DNA from: Nevskiaceae bacterium
GTDB lineage: Bacteria > Pseudomonadota > Gammaproteobacteria > Nevskiales > Nevskiaceae
Assembly (NCBI GenBank): GCA_008012115.1
Contig: SSEB01000001.1
Coordinates: forward strand, 124,001 to 188,000
Direction of reading: 5' to 3'
Length of the DNA: 64,000 nucleotides
The position numbers and the translations under genes are program-made. The notes under the pieces were generated by a model, which worked only from the letters and a program-made list of their open reading frames with translations, searched no databases and was not told where the DNA came from. This document shows, piece by piece, positions 1 through 8,048 of this stretch; position 1 is the first letter of the stretch; every line of letters begins with the position of its first letter.

Positions 1-1608
1 GAGATTGCGCTTCTCGTAGAGACGCTGCGTCGCCGACTGCCGGCGCGCCTCCTCGGCGCCCTGCGTGCCGACGAAGCGTGTGCGGGTGACGATGCCGGTG
101 TTGACCACGCCGGGATAGACAGCGCTGACGCCGATGCCCTGATCGCTCAATTCTGCGCGCAGGCATTCGCTGAGCATCTGCACTGCGGCCTTGCTGGTGG
201 CGTAGGCCGGTGTGGTGCGGGTCGGGAAGAAGGCGAGGCCGGACGAAACGTTGACGATGTGGCCGCGCTTGCCGGCGTCGATCATCTGCCGCGCGAACAG
301 GCGCGAGCCGTGGATCACGCCGCCGAGATTGATGCGCAGGATGCGGTCCCAGTCCTGTGCGCTGGTGTCCAGCACTGCGCCGGCCATGCCGATGCCGGCG
401 TTGTTGACGATCACGTCCGGCGCGCCGAATTCGGCGGCGACCCAGTCGGCGAAGGCTTCCATCCGCTCGACGCTGCCGACGTCCAGCTTGCGCGCCCAGG
501 CGTTGACGCCCAGCAGGCGCGCCAGCTCGGCGCTGCGCTCCGCGCCCGCGAGATCGATGTCGGCGGCGATCACGTCGGCGCCATCGTCGGCAAAGGCCAG
601 CAGGGTTTCGCGGCCGATGCCGGAGCCGGCGCCGGTGACGATCACCAGCTTGCCGGCGCCCGCCTTGCCGTAGGACTCGGGGCGCACGCGCGCGCGCTGC
701 AAAGCGCGGCTCTCCGGCGCGCCTTCGACGAAATCGACGAACTCACTGACCCAGTCGGCCAGCGGACCGGGGTGGCTGGCCTGCAGCCAGTGGCCGGCAT
801 CGACATCGCGGCGCCAGACGTTGGGCGCCCACTGCGGCAGGTCGTCCCAGATCTCGCGCACCATGAAATTGTCACGACGCGGCACGATCAGCTGCACCGG
901 CAGATCGGTGCGTCGCGCCTGCGGCTTGAGCACGCGCTTGGCGACGTTGGCGCGGTAGAGGTTGACGCCGTGACGGCCGTCTTCGCCCTGCGTGGCGCTG
1001 GGCTCGGTCTTCACGCCTTCGACTTTTTCCAGGATTGCGGGCCAGAGTTTGTCTAGGCCCAGCTTCCACATCGTCGGTGCCAGCGCCGGCAGGTGAAACA
1101 TGCCGACGTACCAGGAGTGCGCCAGCTGGCGCGCGACCTGCGCCAGCTTCTCCGGCGAGCCGCTCTTGAGGCGCTGCATGATCCAGTAGCCGGCGTGATC
1201 GAGGCTGGGGCCGGAGATCGAGGTATAGGAGGCGATGCGTCCTTTCAGCCGTTCGGTGGTGACCGCCTCCCAGCCCTGGATAGAGCCCCAGTCGTGGCAG
1301 ACCAGGTGCACCGGCCGGTCAGGGCTGACGGCATCGACCACGGCGGCGAGGTCGTCGACCAGGTGCGCGAGATCGTAGTCGGCGATGTGGCTGGGCCGCG
1401 ACGAACGCCCGGCGCCGCGCACGTCGTAAGCGACGACGTGATAGCGCGCCGCCAGCATCTGCGCGCTGGCGTTCCAGATGCTGGCGGCGTCGGGATAGCC
1501 GTGCACCATCACCACCGTGGGATGCGGGCCGGGCTTGCCCCAGCGGTAGACGGCGAGTTCGACGTCGCCGGATTGCACGATCTGTTCGGGGGTCATGGCA
1601 GTACTCAT
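1..1608 (-). CDS. Alpha/beta hydrolase (epoxide hydrolase-like) fused to short-chain dehydrogenase, C-terminus cut by window edge
   Basis: At least 536 codons; the 3' end lies outside the window. Residues about 1-300 are an alpha/beta hydrolase of the epoxide-hydrolase type: HGYP oxyanion motif near residue 36, nucleophile elbow HDWGS near 105 with Asp in place of Ser, and DAGHW supplying the likely catalytic His. From about residue 320 a classical SDR begins (TGAGSGIG cofactor motif, NNAG, VSSG, YATSK near 468). This hydrolase-plus-SDR arrangement is known from EphD-like proteins. The likely role is oxidation/hydrolysis of lipid or xenobiotic substrates; the substrate is unknown. The start ATG at 1608 overlaps the stop of the upstream M24 peptidase as ATGA, so the two are probably translationally coupled. 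Confidence 0.85.
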   Translation of the reverse strand, partial: MSTAMTPEQIVQSGDVELAVYRWGKPGPHPTVVMVHGYPDAASIWNASAQMLAARYHVVAYDVRGAGRSSRPSHIADYDLAHLVDDLAAVVDAVSPDRPVHLVCHDWGSIQGWEAVTTERLKGRIASYTSISGPSLDHAGYWIMQRLKSGSPEKLAQVARQLAHSWYVGMFHLPALAPTMWKLGLDKLWPAILEKVEGVKTEPSATQGEDGRHGVNLYRANVAKRVLKPQARRTDLPVQLIVPRRDNFMVREIWDDLPQWAPNVWRRDVDAGHWLQASHPGPLADWVSEFVDFVEGAPESRALQRARVRPESYGKAGAGKLVIVTGAGSGIGRETLLAFADDGADVIAADIDLAGAERSAELARLLGVNAWARKLDVGSVERMEAFADWVAAEFGAPDVIVNNAGIGMAGAVLDTSAQDWDRILRINLGGVIHGSRLFARQMIDAGKRGHIVNVSSGLAFFPTRTTPAYATSKAAVQMLSECLRAELSDQGIGVSAVYPGVVNTGIVTRTRFVGTQGAEEARRQSATQRLYEKRNL

Positions 1609-2489
1609 GCGGCTTGCCGCTGCTGCTCGGGCCACAGGCCGCGGGCCTGCCAGCGGCGCACGTGCGGCACGTCGTCGTCGAGCCAGAAGGCGTCGTCCCC
1701 GGTCACCACCAGCAGTTCCTCCCACTTGGCGCCGACGCCGCGGAAGCCCAGGTGCGGCTCCACCGCCCACAGGCCCGGCGTGGGCGCATGATCGGAGGTG
1801 GCCTTGCTGCTCCACAGCGGCGACCAGCCTTCCTTGCGGCCCTTGATCGCGTCGCGCAGCAGTTCCGAGATATTGCGCACGCCGAAGTTGAGCAGCGACA
1901 GGTGCCGGGCCTTGCCATCGTCATCGAGTTTCTCGACGCGGTGGGCCAGCACCTCGAACGGGTAGGCCTTTTGGCGCGGCTCGTAGCCGTGACGCGCGCA
2001 GAGGCGGTCGACGGCGCGGCTGACTTCGCCCAGCGGCCGGCGCTGACGCACGAGGTCGAGAATCAGCATGCGGTACTCGAGCAGGTCGTCCATCAGGCGG
2101 TCGAGAATGCGGTTTTCGCCGATCACGCCGCAGTAACCGATGTCGGCGGTGTAGCCGTTTCTCGATGGCGCGCAGTCGAGGATGAAGGGCATGCCTTCTT
2201 CCAGCGTGCGTGTCCCCGGATAGAACGCGGGGTTGAAGCCGCCCATGTGCCTGAAGCCGATAAAGCCGCGGAACGCCGTGCGGTCGCCAAACCACGCAAA
2301 GGGCTGATGGAACCAGTCGTCGACGCCCTGTTCCAGCAGCCAGCTTTTCATCATCGCCGCCGCGTCTCGTTCGCTGATGCCGGGCTGCAGTCGCGCGCCG
2401 ATGGTCTCGGCACAGCGGTAAGCCAGGCGCTGAATCTCGCGGAATCGTTCAAGATCCTCCGCGCTGGGGATCCACGTCGTCGTCGTCAT
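1605..2489 (-). CDS. M24 family metallopeptidase (Xaa-Pro aminopeptidase/creatinase-like)
   Basis: A 294-residue protein with the M24 'pita-bread' features: the two metal-binding aspartates (FILDCAP and YTADIG), a His in VLAHRV, and the two acidic ligands in WAVEPH and KWEELLVV. It probably cleaves an N-terminal residue before proline, or acts on a related small amide; the exact substrate cannot be read. An upstream extension to 2558 is open, but the ATG at 2489 has AGGAG about 7 bases before it and gives the expected N-terminus (MTTTTWIPS). Its stop overlaps the start of the hydrolase/SDR fusion, implying a two-gene operon. It lacks the separate N-terminal creatinase domain of full-length aminopeptidase P. 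Confidence 0.8.
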   Translation of the reverse strand: MTTTTWIPSAEDLERFREIQRLAYRCAETIGARLQPGISERDAAAMMKSWLLEQGVDDWFHQPFAWFGDRTAFRGFIGFRHMGGFNPAFYPGTRTLEEGMPFILDCAPSRNGYTADIGYCGVIGENRILDRLMDDLLEYRMLILDLVRQRRPLGEVSRAVDRLCARHGYEPRQKAYPFEVLAHRVEKLDDDGKARHLSLLNFGVRNISELLRDAIKGRKEGWSPLWSSKATSDHAPTPGLWAVEPHLGFRGVGAKWEELLVVTGDDAFWLDDDVPHVRRWQARGLWPEQQRQAA

Positions 2490-2719
2490 CGCGCACTCCT
2501 CGTCGCTGCGCTGCAATATTCCACCGCTAAAAGTACCAGTAAATGATGTAAATGACACACGGCGCGGGCGCTTGCGCCAATGGCGCGCGACCGGAAATTG
2601 TCAACGGAAAGTGCGCCGATCTTCTCTGCCGCCCTATGTTAAGAACGGTGACGCCGGTCAACCGCGATGGCGTCAACGCGTTACCGCTGCAGACGTCCCG
2701 GATTGCCGACGGAGCCCCC

Positions 2720-3265
2720 ATGTTACGTAGCCTCATCCTGACCACGACCTTGGCGTTGACCCTGGCGGGCTGTGCCAGCCAGACGCCCTATCAGCCTGCG
2801 GAGAAGCGCGGCGCGGAAGGGTATGCCGAAACCCGGCTGACGGAAAATCGCTATCGCGTCACCTTCACCGGCAATTCCCTGACGCCGGCCGATACGGTCA
2901 AGGACTATGCCTTGCTGCGTGCCGGCGAGCTGACGCTGCAACTGGGTTACGACTGGTTCCAGCTGGCCAACAGCAGCAACGACAAGAAAGTGCAGAGCGT
3001 GACCACCGTCGGTGGTGGATACGACCCTCTGGGGGAAACCGCGGTGTATCAGCGCTGCGGCCTGATCCGCTGCAGCACGACGGTGGTGACCACGCCGGGC
3101 TTCATCGGCGCCGACGTGGCCACTTCGACGGCCAGCACCGCGTACAGCTCCAGCCTGGAAATCGTGATGGGGCGCAAGCCGATGCCGGCCAACGTCGAGA
3201 CCTACGACGCGCATGAACTCGTCGCCTCGCTGCGCGGCCTGATCGCGGCATCGCAACGCCGCTAA
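2720..3265 (+). CDS. CC0125/CC1285-like lipoprotein
   Basis: A 181-residue predicted lipoprotein: a short signal peptide ends in the lipobox LTLAGC, so the mature protein starts at a lipidated Cys near residue 18. The mature N-terminus carries TPYQPA, then GYAETRL...RYRVTFTGN, a pattern I associate with the CC0125/CC1285 lipoprotein family. Function is unknown; envelope location is inferred from the lipobox. The start is set by the signal peptide and by GGAG a few bases upstream of ATG 2720; a longer upstream reading frame exists but would bury the signal peptide. It converges with the CysH-like gene and no clear terminator is visible between them. Confidence 0.75.
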   Translation: MLRSLILTTTLALTLAGCASQTPYQPAEKRGAEGYAETRLTENRYRVTFTGNSLTPADTVKDYALLRAGELTLQLGYDWFQLANSSNDKKVQSVTTVGGGYDPLGETAVYQRCGLIRCSTTVVTTPGFIGADVATSTASTAYSSSLEIVMGRKPMPANVETYDAHELVASLRGLIAASQRR

Positions 3266-3322
3266 ACACCGCCCGGCCGCGGAGCAGCCCGGCGTTTCAG
3301 GGCGCTTTCGACAGGGGAACGC

Positions 3323-3943
3323 TCAACGAGTGGTGTGCAATCCGCATTCGCGGTTCGCTTCGAGTTTCGTGGGGTCGAAATAGTCGAAGTTATTCGGCAG
3401 CCCGTGCCGCTTGCAGTACTCGTGCATCTGCTTGCTGTTCCAGTGCAGCAGCGGGGCGACCTTCAGCATGCCGTCGCTGTTGAACGAGACCGGCTGCATT
3501 GCCGCACGCTCGGCGGTGTCCTCGGCCCGCAGGCCGGTGAACCAGATGTCCGGCTTGATCTCGCGCAGGGCGCGATCGAAGGGATCGAGCTTCACTTCCC
3601 TGGTGAACTCGGCGAGGCGTGGGTCGCCCAGGCCCGGCGGATCGCCGTCCACCGCCTCGCGGTGCGCGCGCGAGCGGCGCGGGTGATAGATCATCAGGTT
3701 GAGCTTGAGCAGCCGCGTCAGCTCGTCGGCAAAGCGGTAGGTGGCCGGCGTGGCGTAGCCGTTGTCCATCCACACGATCGGCATGTCCGGCTGCACCTGC
3801 ACGCAGTGGTGCAGCAGCACCGCCGCGAACGGCCGGAAATTGGTGGTGCAGATCATCTTCTTGCCCAGGCCGGCGGCCCAGTCGATGAGGCCCTGGGTGT
3901 CGCTGCCCAGATCGTGGTTGACGGCTTCGAGGTCCATCAGCAT
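3323..3943 (-). CDS. cysH: CysH-like phosphoadenosine phosphosulfate reductase family protein
   Basis: A 206-residue protein of the PAPS-reductase family: the region around MDNGYATPATYRFADELT matches the nucleotide-binding part of CysH, and the C-terminus ends in ECGLH, which carries the catalytic cysteine. The extra CC/CxxC cysteines of iron-sulfur APS reductases are absent, so if it acts in sulfate assimilation it would use PAPS and thioredoxin. Two oddities: it is shorter than E. coli CysH (about 244 residues), and the usual SSSFG-type motif reads TTNFRPF. It stands alone, with no cysD, cysN or cysI nearby. The start ATG at 3943 has AGGAG 7 bases upstream. Confidence 0.75.
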   Translation of the reverse strand: MLMDLEAVNHDLGSDTQGLIDWAAGLGKKMICTTNFRPFAAVLLHHCVQVQPDMPIVWMDNGYATPATYRFADELTRLLKLNLMIYHPRRSRAHREAVDGDPPGLGDPRLAEFTREVKLDPFDRALREIKPDIWFTGLRAEDTAERAAMQPVSFNSDGMLKVAPLLHWNSKQMHEYCKRHGLPNNFDYFDPTKLEANRECGLHTTR

Positions 3944-4110
3944 GTACGGCTCCTGTCGATGCGGCGGCGGCCGTCATCCTGCAACGGCGCCTACCGGCAC
4001 TTTGGGGGTGATCGGCGCCGGCTCAAGGGTGCCCGGCCACCCGCGCGGCGCGCATTATAGGTGCATGCTAGATTTCGCCGCTCTCCGCGCTTCTCTCGCT
4101 TTATAAGCTT

Positions 4111-4992
4111 ATGTCCATTTCTTCCTACAGCCAGCTCACGCCGTGGGCGTCGGGCGCTGGTGTCGGTCCGGTCATCCGCGGACGTCGCGGCGATGCCGCC
4201 GATGCCGCCGCGCCGCTGATCCACTTCCTGTCCGGCAACGGCTTCTGCGGCGGCGTCTACTGGCCGCTGCTGCGGCGTTTCCTGCCGCAATACGGCCTGG
4301 TCACGCATGACATCGAAGGGCAGGGCGACAGTGGCGATCCGGTGCACTTTTCCGGCGTCGAGGCGGTGCTCGCGCGCATTCCCCAGGTCATGGCCGATCT
4401 GCATCTGCCGGGGCGGCCCCTGATCGGCATGGGCCACAGCTTCGGCGGTGCGCTGACGCTGCGGGTCGCGGCCGATCATCCCGGCCTGTTCAAGGCCCTG
4501 GTGCTGCTCGATCCCATCGTGATGCCGCCGGCGGTGTTCGCCGGGATCCGACTGGCGTCGATGCTGGGCCGCCATCCGCTGGCCAATGCCTCGCGCCGTC
4601 GCCGCGACACCTGGCCGTCGCGCACCGCGCTGGCCGATCACCTGCGTGGACGCGGCACTTACAAGGGCTGGACCGAGGAAGCCTTCCAGTGCTTCGTCGA
4701 ATATGCGACCCACGACCAGGACGGCCAGCGCGCGCTGAGCTGTCCGCGCGAGCTGGAGGCGGAAATCTTCGAGCGTCCGGTGTGGCCGTGGCCGGCGTTC
4801 CGCAAGGCGCGGCTGCCGATCCTGCTGCTGCGCGGCGAGCAGAGTTTCCCGTTCTTTCCGCGCGCCGAGCGCCTGGCGCAGCGCGCCAATCCGCAGGTGG
4901 TGGTGAGGACCCTGCCCGGCGGGCACTGCTTCATGCAGGAACACCCGGACACCGCTCACGCCGCCATCGCCGATTTTCTGGCCACGCTGTAA
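4111..4992 (+). CDS. Alpha/beta fold hydrolase
   Basis: A 293-residue single-domain alpha/beta hydrolase. The nucleophile elbow is GMGHSFGGA (Ser in GHSFG), the acid is probably in the DPIVMPP or later strand region, and the catalytic His is in GGHCFMQEH near the C-terminus. No signal peptide is visible, so it is probably cytoplasmic. Substrate unknown; likely an esterase or lipase-like enzyme. It is divergent from the CysH-like gene, and an ECF sigma factor gene follows 39 bases downstream on the same strand, so it may be co-transcribed with that module. Confidence 0.75.
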   Translation: MSISSYSQLTPWASGAGVGPVIRGRRGDAADAAAPLIHFLSGNGFCGGVYWPLLRRFLPQYGLVTHDIEGQGDSGDPVHFSGVEAVLARIPQVMADLHLPGRPLIGMGHSFGGALTLRVAADHPGLFKALVLLDPIVMPPAVFAGIRLASMLGRHPLANASRRRRDTWPSRTALADHLRGRGTYKGWTEEAFQCFVEYATHDQDGQRALSCPRELEAEIFERPVWPWPAFRKARLPILLLRGEQSFPFFPRAERLAQRANPQVVVRTLPGGHCFMQEHPDTAHAAIADFLATL

Positions 4993-5031
4993 GGCTGCGA
5001 CCTTTCTGCCGCGCGGCGCATCATAGGGAGC

Positions 5032-5595
5032 ATGAGCGCCGCTTTCGACGCCCCGCTGCAACCCGATGTGCTGGCCGCTGCGCGGCAGGGCGACCGGCGC
5101 GCGCAGGAACGCATCTACCGGACCTACGAGCGTGCCGTCTACAGCCTGGCGCGGCGCATGACCGCCGATGCGGATGCGGCGATGGACATCGCCCAGGACA
5201 GTTTCATGCACGCCTTCCGTTACCTGCACCAGTACCGCGGCGAATCGCCGTTCGGCCACTGGTTGCGCTCGGTGGCGGCGAGCAAGGCGCTGATGCACCT
5301 GCGCGCCGGGCGCCGCTTCCTGGAGATCTTCACCAGCGAGGTGGAGCCCGACGAGGCCGGCGGCTTCGAGGATGTCTCGACCATCGACCTCGAACGCGCG
5401 CTGGCGCTGCTGCCGCCGCTGCCGCGCTCGGTGCTGTGGCTGTACCACGTCGAGGGCTACACCCACCCCGAGATCGCGGAACTGAGCGGCAAGACCGTCA
5501 GTTTTTCCAAATCCCAATTGTCGCGCGCGCACCAGAAGCTGCGCGCGCTGCTGCAGCCTGCGGACGGTGCCGGTGCGCCGGCCGCGGCGGCATGA
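5032..5595 (+). CDS. RNA polymerase sigma factor, ECF (sigma-70 family)
   Basis: A 187-residue sigma factor with only regions 2 and 4, the ECF layout. Region 2 includes DAAMDIAQDSFMHAF and the hydrophobic core FGHWLRSVAASKAL; region 4 is the helix-turn-helix segment LPRSVLWLYHVEGYTHPEIA. Between them is a short acidic linker. It would direct RNA polymerase to a small regulon, probably envelope or stress related given its neighbours. The following two genes (membrane protein and periplasmic PDZ protein) start 13 bases downstream and by ATGA overlap, so this looks like a sigma/anti-sigma/sensor operon. Confidence 0.9.
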   Translation: MSAAFDAPLQPDVLAAARQGDRRAQERIYRTYERAVYSLARRMTADADAAMDIAQDSFMHAFRYLHQYRGESPFGHWLRSVAASKALMHLRAGRRFLEIFTSEVEPDEAGGFEDVSTIDLERALALLPPLPRSVLWLYHVEGYTHPEIAELSGKTVSFSKSQLSRAHQKLRALLQPADGAGAPAAAA

Positions 5596-5608
5596 GCGGA
5601 GCATCACC

Positions 5609-6136
5609 ATGAGTCGCCTCGAAGAATCCCTGCGCAGTCTCCCGGAGTTCGATCCGCCGCCCGGCGGCTGGACCCGCCTGCAACGCCGGCTGGAGGAACA
5701 GCGCCTGGTGCGCCGGCGGCGTTACGGCGGACTGGCGCTGGCCGCATCGATGCTGCTGGCGGTCGGCGTCGGGGTCTTGCTGCCGCGGACGGCGGCGGTC
5801 CCGGTGGTGCCGTCGTCCTCTCCGTCGTCGTCGGTCGCGGCGGATGCCGCCGGCGACGAGGTGGTGCGGCTCAAGCAGCGCTCGCGCGAGCTGGAGCAGC
5901 GCCTGGCGCAGGTGCAGCCGCAGGTGCAGGTCTGGGACAACCGGCTGGCCGGCGAGACCGCGCGCCTGGAGCGCGACCTGCTGCTGGTGGATCTGCAGAT
6001 CAATCACGCGCAGGAGCCGGAAAGCGCGCGCCGGCTCTGGCGCAACCGCGTGGCGCTGATGTCGCAGCTGGTGCAGACGCACCGGCAGGCGGCGCTGATG
6101 CCCGTGGCCTATGTCACCCAGGAGACTTCGCTATGA
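5609..6136 (+). CDS. Single-pass membrane protein, candidate anti-sigma factor
   Basis: A 175-residue protein with a short cytoplasmic N-terminus (MSRLEESLRSLPEF...), one transmembrane helix near residues 35-60 (YGGLALAASMLLAVGVGVLL) and a periplasmic segment rich in charged heptads (LKQRSRELEQRLAQVQPQ), likely coiled coil. Position directly after an ECF sigma gene and the N-in, one-helix topology suggest an anti-sigma factor. There is no zinc-binding HxxxCxxC motif, so it is not a ZAS-type anti-sigma by sequence. The assignment rests on context and topology, not on a recognised domain. The start at 5609 is 13 bases after the sigma stop. Confidence 0.6.
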   Translation: MSRLEESLRSLPEFDPPPGGWTRLQRRLEEQRLVRRRRYGGLALAASMLLAVGVGVLLPRTAAVPVVPSSSPSSSVAADAAGDEVVRLKQRSRELEQRLAQVQPQVQVWDNRLAGETARLERDLLLVDLQINHAQEPESARRLWRNRVALMSQLVQTHRQAALMPVAYVTQETSL

Positions 6137-7137
6137 ACCGCAAATTTCTGTGGGCCTTGTTGCCCGCTGCGGCCCTGATGTTTTCGCTGACGGCCTCGGC
6201 CGGCAGCAATCCCGATGCTGACGACCGGCTCGAACAGGCGCGTCGCGATCTGCGCGCCGCGCAGGAGGAGATGCAACGCGCCGCGCAGGAGCTGGCGCGC
6301 GCCAGCGGCGAGGTCCAGAAGAACAGCCCCAAGGCCTGGGCCTGGGAGTACATGACCAATCCGCACCGCGCGGTGATCGGCGTGATCATCGACTCCGCGC
6401 CGGAGCGCAATCGCGTGTCGCCGGGCGTGATTGTCGAGGCGGTGACACCGGGGGGCGGCGCCGACAAGGCCGGCATCAAGAGCGGCGACATCATCGTCGC
6501 CGCCAACGGCGTGACGCTGTCGGCCAAGCGCGGCGATCCGCAACCGCCGGAGCACAAGCTGATGGCGGTGATGGCCAAGCTCGAGCCGGGCCAGAGCCTC
6601 AAGCTGGATTACGAGCGCGACGGTCAGCGCGCCAGCACCGTCGCGGTCACGCAGCGGCCGGACCCGAGCGCGATGCACGCGTTCCACGACGATCCCGACA
6701 GCGATGTGCTGGTGCCGGTGCCGCCGATGGCGCCGGTGCCTCCGGTTCCGCCGGTGCCCGCCGTCCCCGACATTCCGCCCATCCCGCCGGTGCCGCCGAC
6801 CGCGCAGGTGTTGCGCTGGTCCGCCGGCGGTCCGGACTTCCAGCTGGCCAAGCTCGACGACGATCTCGCCGGCTATTTCAAGACGCGCAGCGGCGTGCTG
6901 GTGGTGAAGGCGCCCAAGGACGGCAAGCTCGGACTCAAGAGCGGCGACGTGATCCAGAAGGTCGGCGGCCAGACCACCGACGACCCTCGCGCGATATTCG
7001 ATGCACTCCATCGCCTGACGCCGGGCGGCAAGGTGCGGCTGGAGGTGGTGCGGGCCGGCAAGGCCGTGAGCCTCGACGGCGTGGTGCCCGAACGTCCGAA
7101 CCGCGTGCAGCGCGTCGAGATCGACACGGTGCCTTGA
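6133..7137 (+). CDS. Secreted protein with two PDZ domains
   Basis: A 334-residue protein with a Sec signal peptide (cleavage near ASAGS, residues 20-25), then a charged helical segment, a PDZ domain (about residues 75-175, with GGGADKAGIKSGDII), a Pro/Val-rich linker of repeated PPVPPVP type (about 190-225), and a second PDZ domain (about 240-330, LGLKSGDVIQKVGG). It has no trypsin-like protease domain, so it is not DegP/DegS itself but could bind misfolded protein C-termini. Its start overlaps the preceding stop by ATGA, placing it in the sigma operon, where it could act as the periplasmic sensor. The repeat element at 7172 follows 34 bases after its stop. Confidence 0.8.
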   Translation: MNRKFLWALLPAAALMFSLTASAGSNPDADDRLEQARRDLRAAQEEMQRAAQELARASGEVQKNSPKAWAWEYMTNPHRAVIGVIIDSAPERNRVSPGVIVEAVTPGGGADKAGIKSGDIIVAANGVTLSAKRGDPQPPEHKLMAVMAKLEPGQSLKLDYERDGQRASTVAVTQRPDPSAMHAFHDDPDSDVLVPVPPMAPVPPVPPVPAVPDIPPIPPVPPTAQVLRWSAGGPDFQLAKLDDDLAGYFKTRSGVLVVKAPKDGKLGLKSGDVIQKVGGQTTDDPRAIFDALHRLTPGGKVRLEVVRAGKAVSLDGVVPERPNRVQRVEIDTVP

Positions 7138-7171
7138 CCCCCTGCGAGGGGTCAGAGCCCCCGTGCGCGAG

Positions 7172-7283
7172 CCACCCGCTACGGATCCGGGCGGCCGGAA
7201 AGTTGTTATAAAAAATATATCGAAAATTAATTCGATAAATATTTTATAACGGTTTCGCCACGCGCGGGACTACCAGCGGGTGA
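7172..7283. repeat. 112-bp dispersed intergenic repeat, copy 1
   Basis: Terminal inverted repeat CCACCCGCT (7172-7180) and AGCGGGTGA (7275-7283). The central AT-rich palindrome spans 7205-7250 (46 bp; outer ends GTTATAAAA / TTTTATAAC, inner TCGAA / TTCGA). Both arms are exactly 33 bp. It lies 34 bp after the PDZ gene stop and 78 bp before the GST start. No target-site duplication is visible at the ends. Confidence 0.9.
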
Positions 7284-7361
7284 CCGTTCCCGGTGGCCTG
7301 CCAGGTTCGACGCTGCCGGCGCGCTGCGCTAGGGTAGACGCCTCGTCGCCTCGGGGTGTCC

Positions 7362-8036
7362 ATGTCTGCCATCGTTCTGCATCAGTGGGAAATGTCGCCG
7401 TTCTGCAACAAGGTGCGGCGCTGCCTGCGTCACAAGGGGCTGGACTACAGCGTCGTCAACTACAACGGCCTGCTGGCGCTCAACGCCGCCAAGCTGTCGG
7501 CGGTGGGCCAGCTGCCGGTGGTCGATTTCAACGGCGTGCGCGTGCAGGACTCCAGCGCCATCGCCCACTACCTGGACGCGCACTACCCGGACAAGCCGCT
7601 GTATCCGCACGAGCCGCGTGCGCTGGCGGAAGCCCGGCTCTGGGAGGACTGGGCCGCGCAGTCGCTGTACTTCTACGAAATCTACTTCCGCATGCTCGAT
7701 CCGGTGTCGCTGGAGCGCGGCCTGAATCTGATCAGCGAGGGCCGGCCGGCGTACGAGCGCGCCCTGCTCAAGTTCGTATTCAAGCGGCGCTACCCGCGCA
7801 AACTCAAGGAGCAGGGCCTGGCGCGGATGCCGCGCGAGCAGGTGGAGGCGCAGTTCTTCGCGCGTCTCGACGATATCGACACCCTGCTGGAAGGACGCGC
7901 CTACCTTGGCGGCGACGCCCCCAACATCGCGGACTTCTCCGTGGTCGGCCAGCTCGACGAGCTGATCCGCACCAGCGATCTCAAGGGCCGCATCCTCGCC
8001 TATCCGCGCCTCGCGGCCTGGCTGGCGCGCTGCTGA
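7362..8036 (+). CDS. Glutathione S-transferase family protein
   Basis: A 224-residue protein with a thioredoxin-fold N-terminal domain (residues 1-80: HQWEMSPFCNKVRRCL, then the cis-Pro region VGQLPVVDFNG and the glutathione-contact motif QDSSAIAHYL) and an all-helical C-terminal domain with the conserved GDAPNIADFSV near residue 185. The SPFC motif places a Cys at the position used by omega/beta-like GSTs. Likely a cytosolic glutathione-dependent transferase or reductase; substrate unknown. ATG 7362 is preferred; an in-frame GTG lies two codons upstream. The next gene follows by 12 bases, suggesting co-transcription. Confidence 0.85.
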   Translation: MSAIVLHQWEMSPFCNKVRRCLRHKGLDYSVVNYNGLLALNAAKLSAVGQLPVVDFNGVRVQDSSAIAHYLDAHYPDKPLYPHEPRALAEARLWEDWAAQSLYFYEIYFRMLDPVSLERGLNLISEGRPAYERALLKFVFKRRYPRKLKEQGLARMPREQVEAQFFARLDDIDTLLEGRAYLGGDAPNIADFSVVGQLDELIRTSDLKGRILAYPRLAAWLARC

Positions 8037-8048
8037 AGCGGAGGGCGC

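Noticed and set aside
4033..4110. CCACCCGC-like string before the hydrolase gene as an eighth repeat copy
   Set aside because: No AT-rich 46-bp core and no partner AGCGGGTGG at the required distance.
3991..5610. Long antisense reading frame of about 540 codons opposite the hydrolase and sigma factor genes
   Set aside because: Arg/Ala/Gln/His-rich composition typical of antisense frames in high-GC DNA; the plus strand holds recognisable proteins with ribosome sites.
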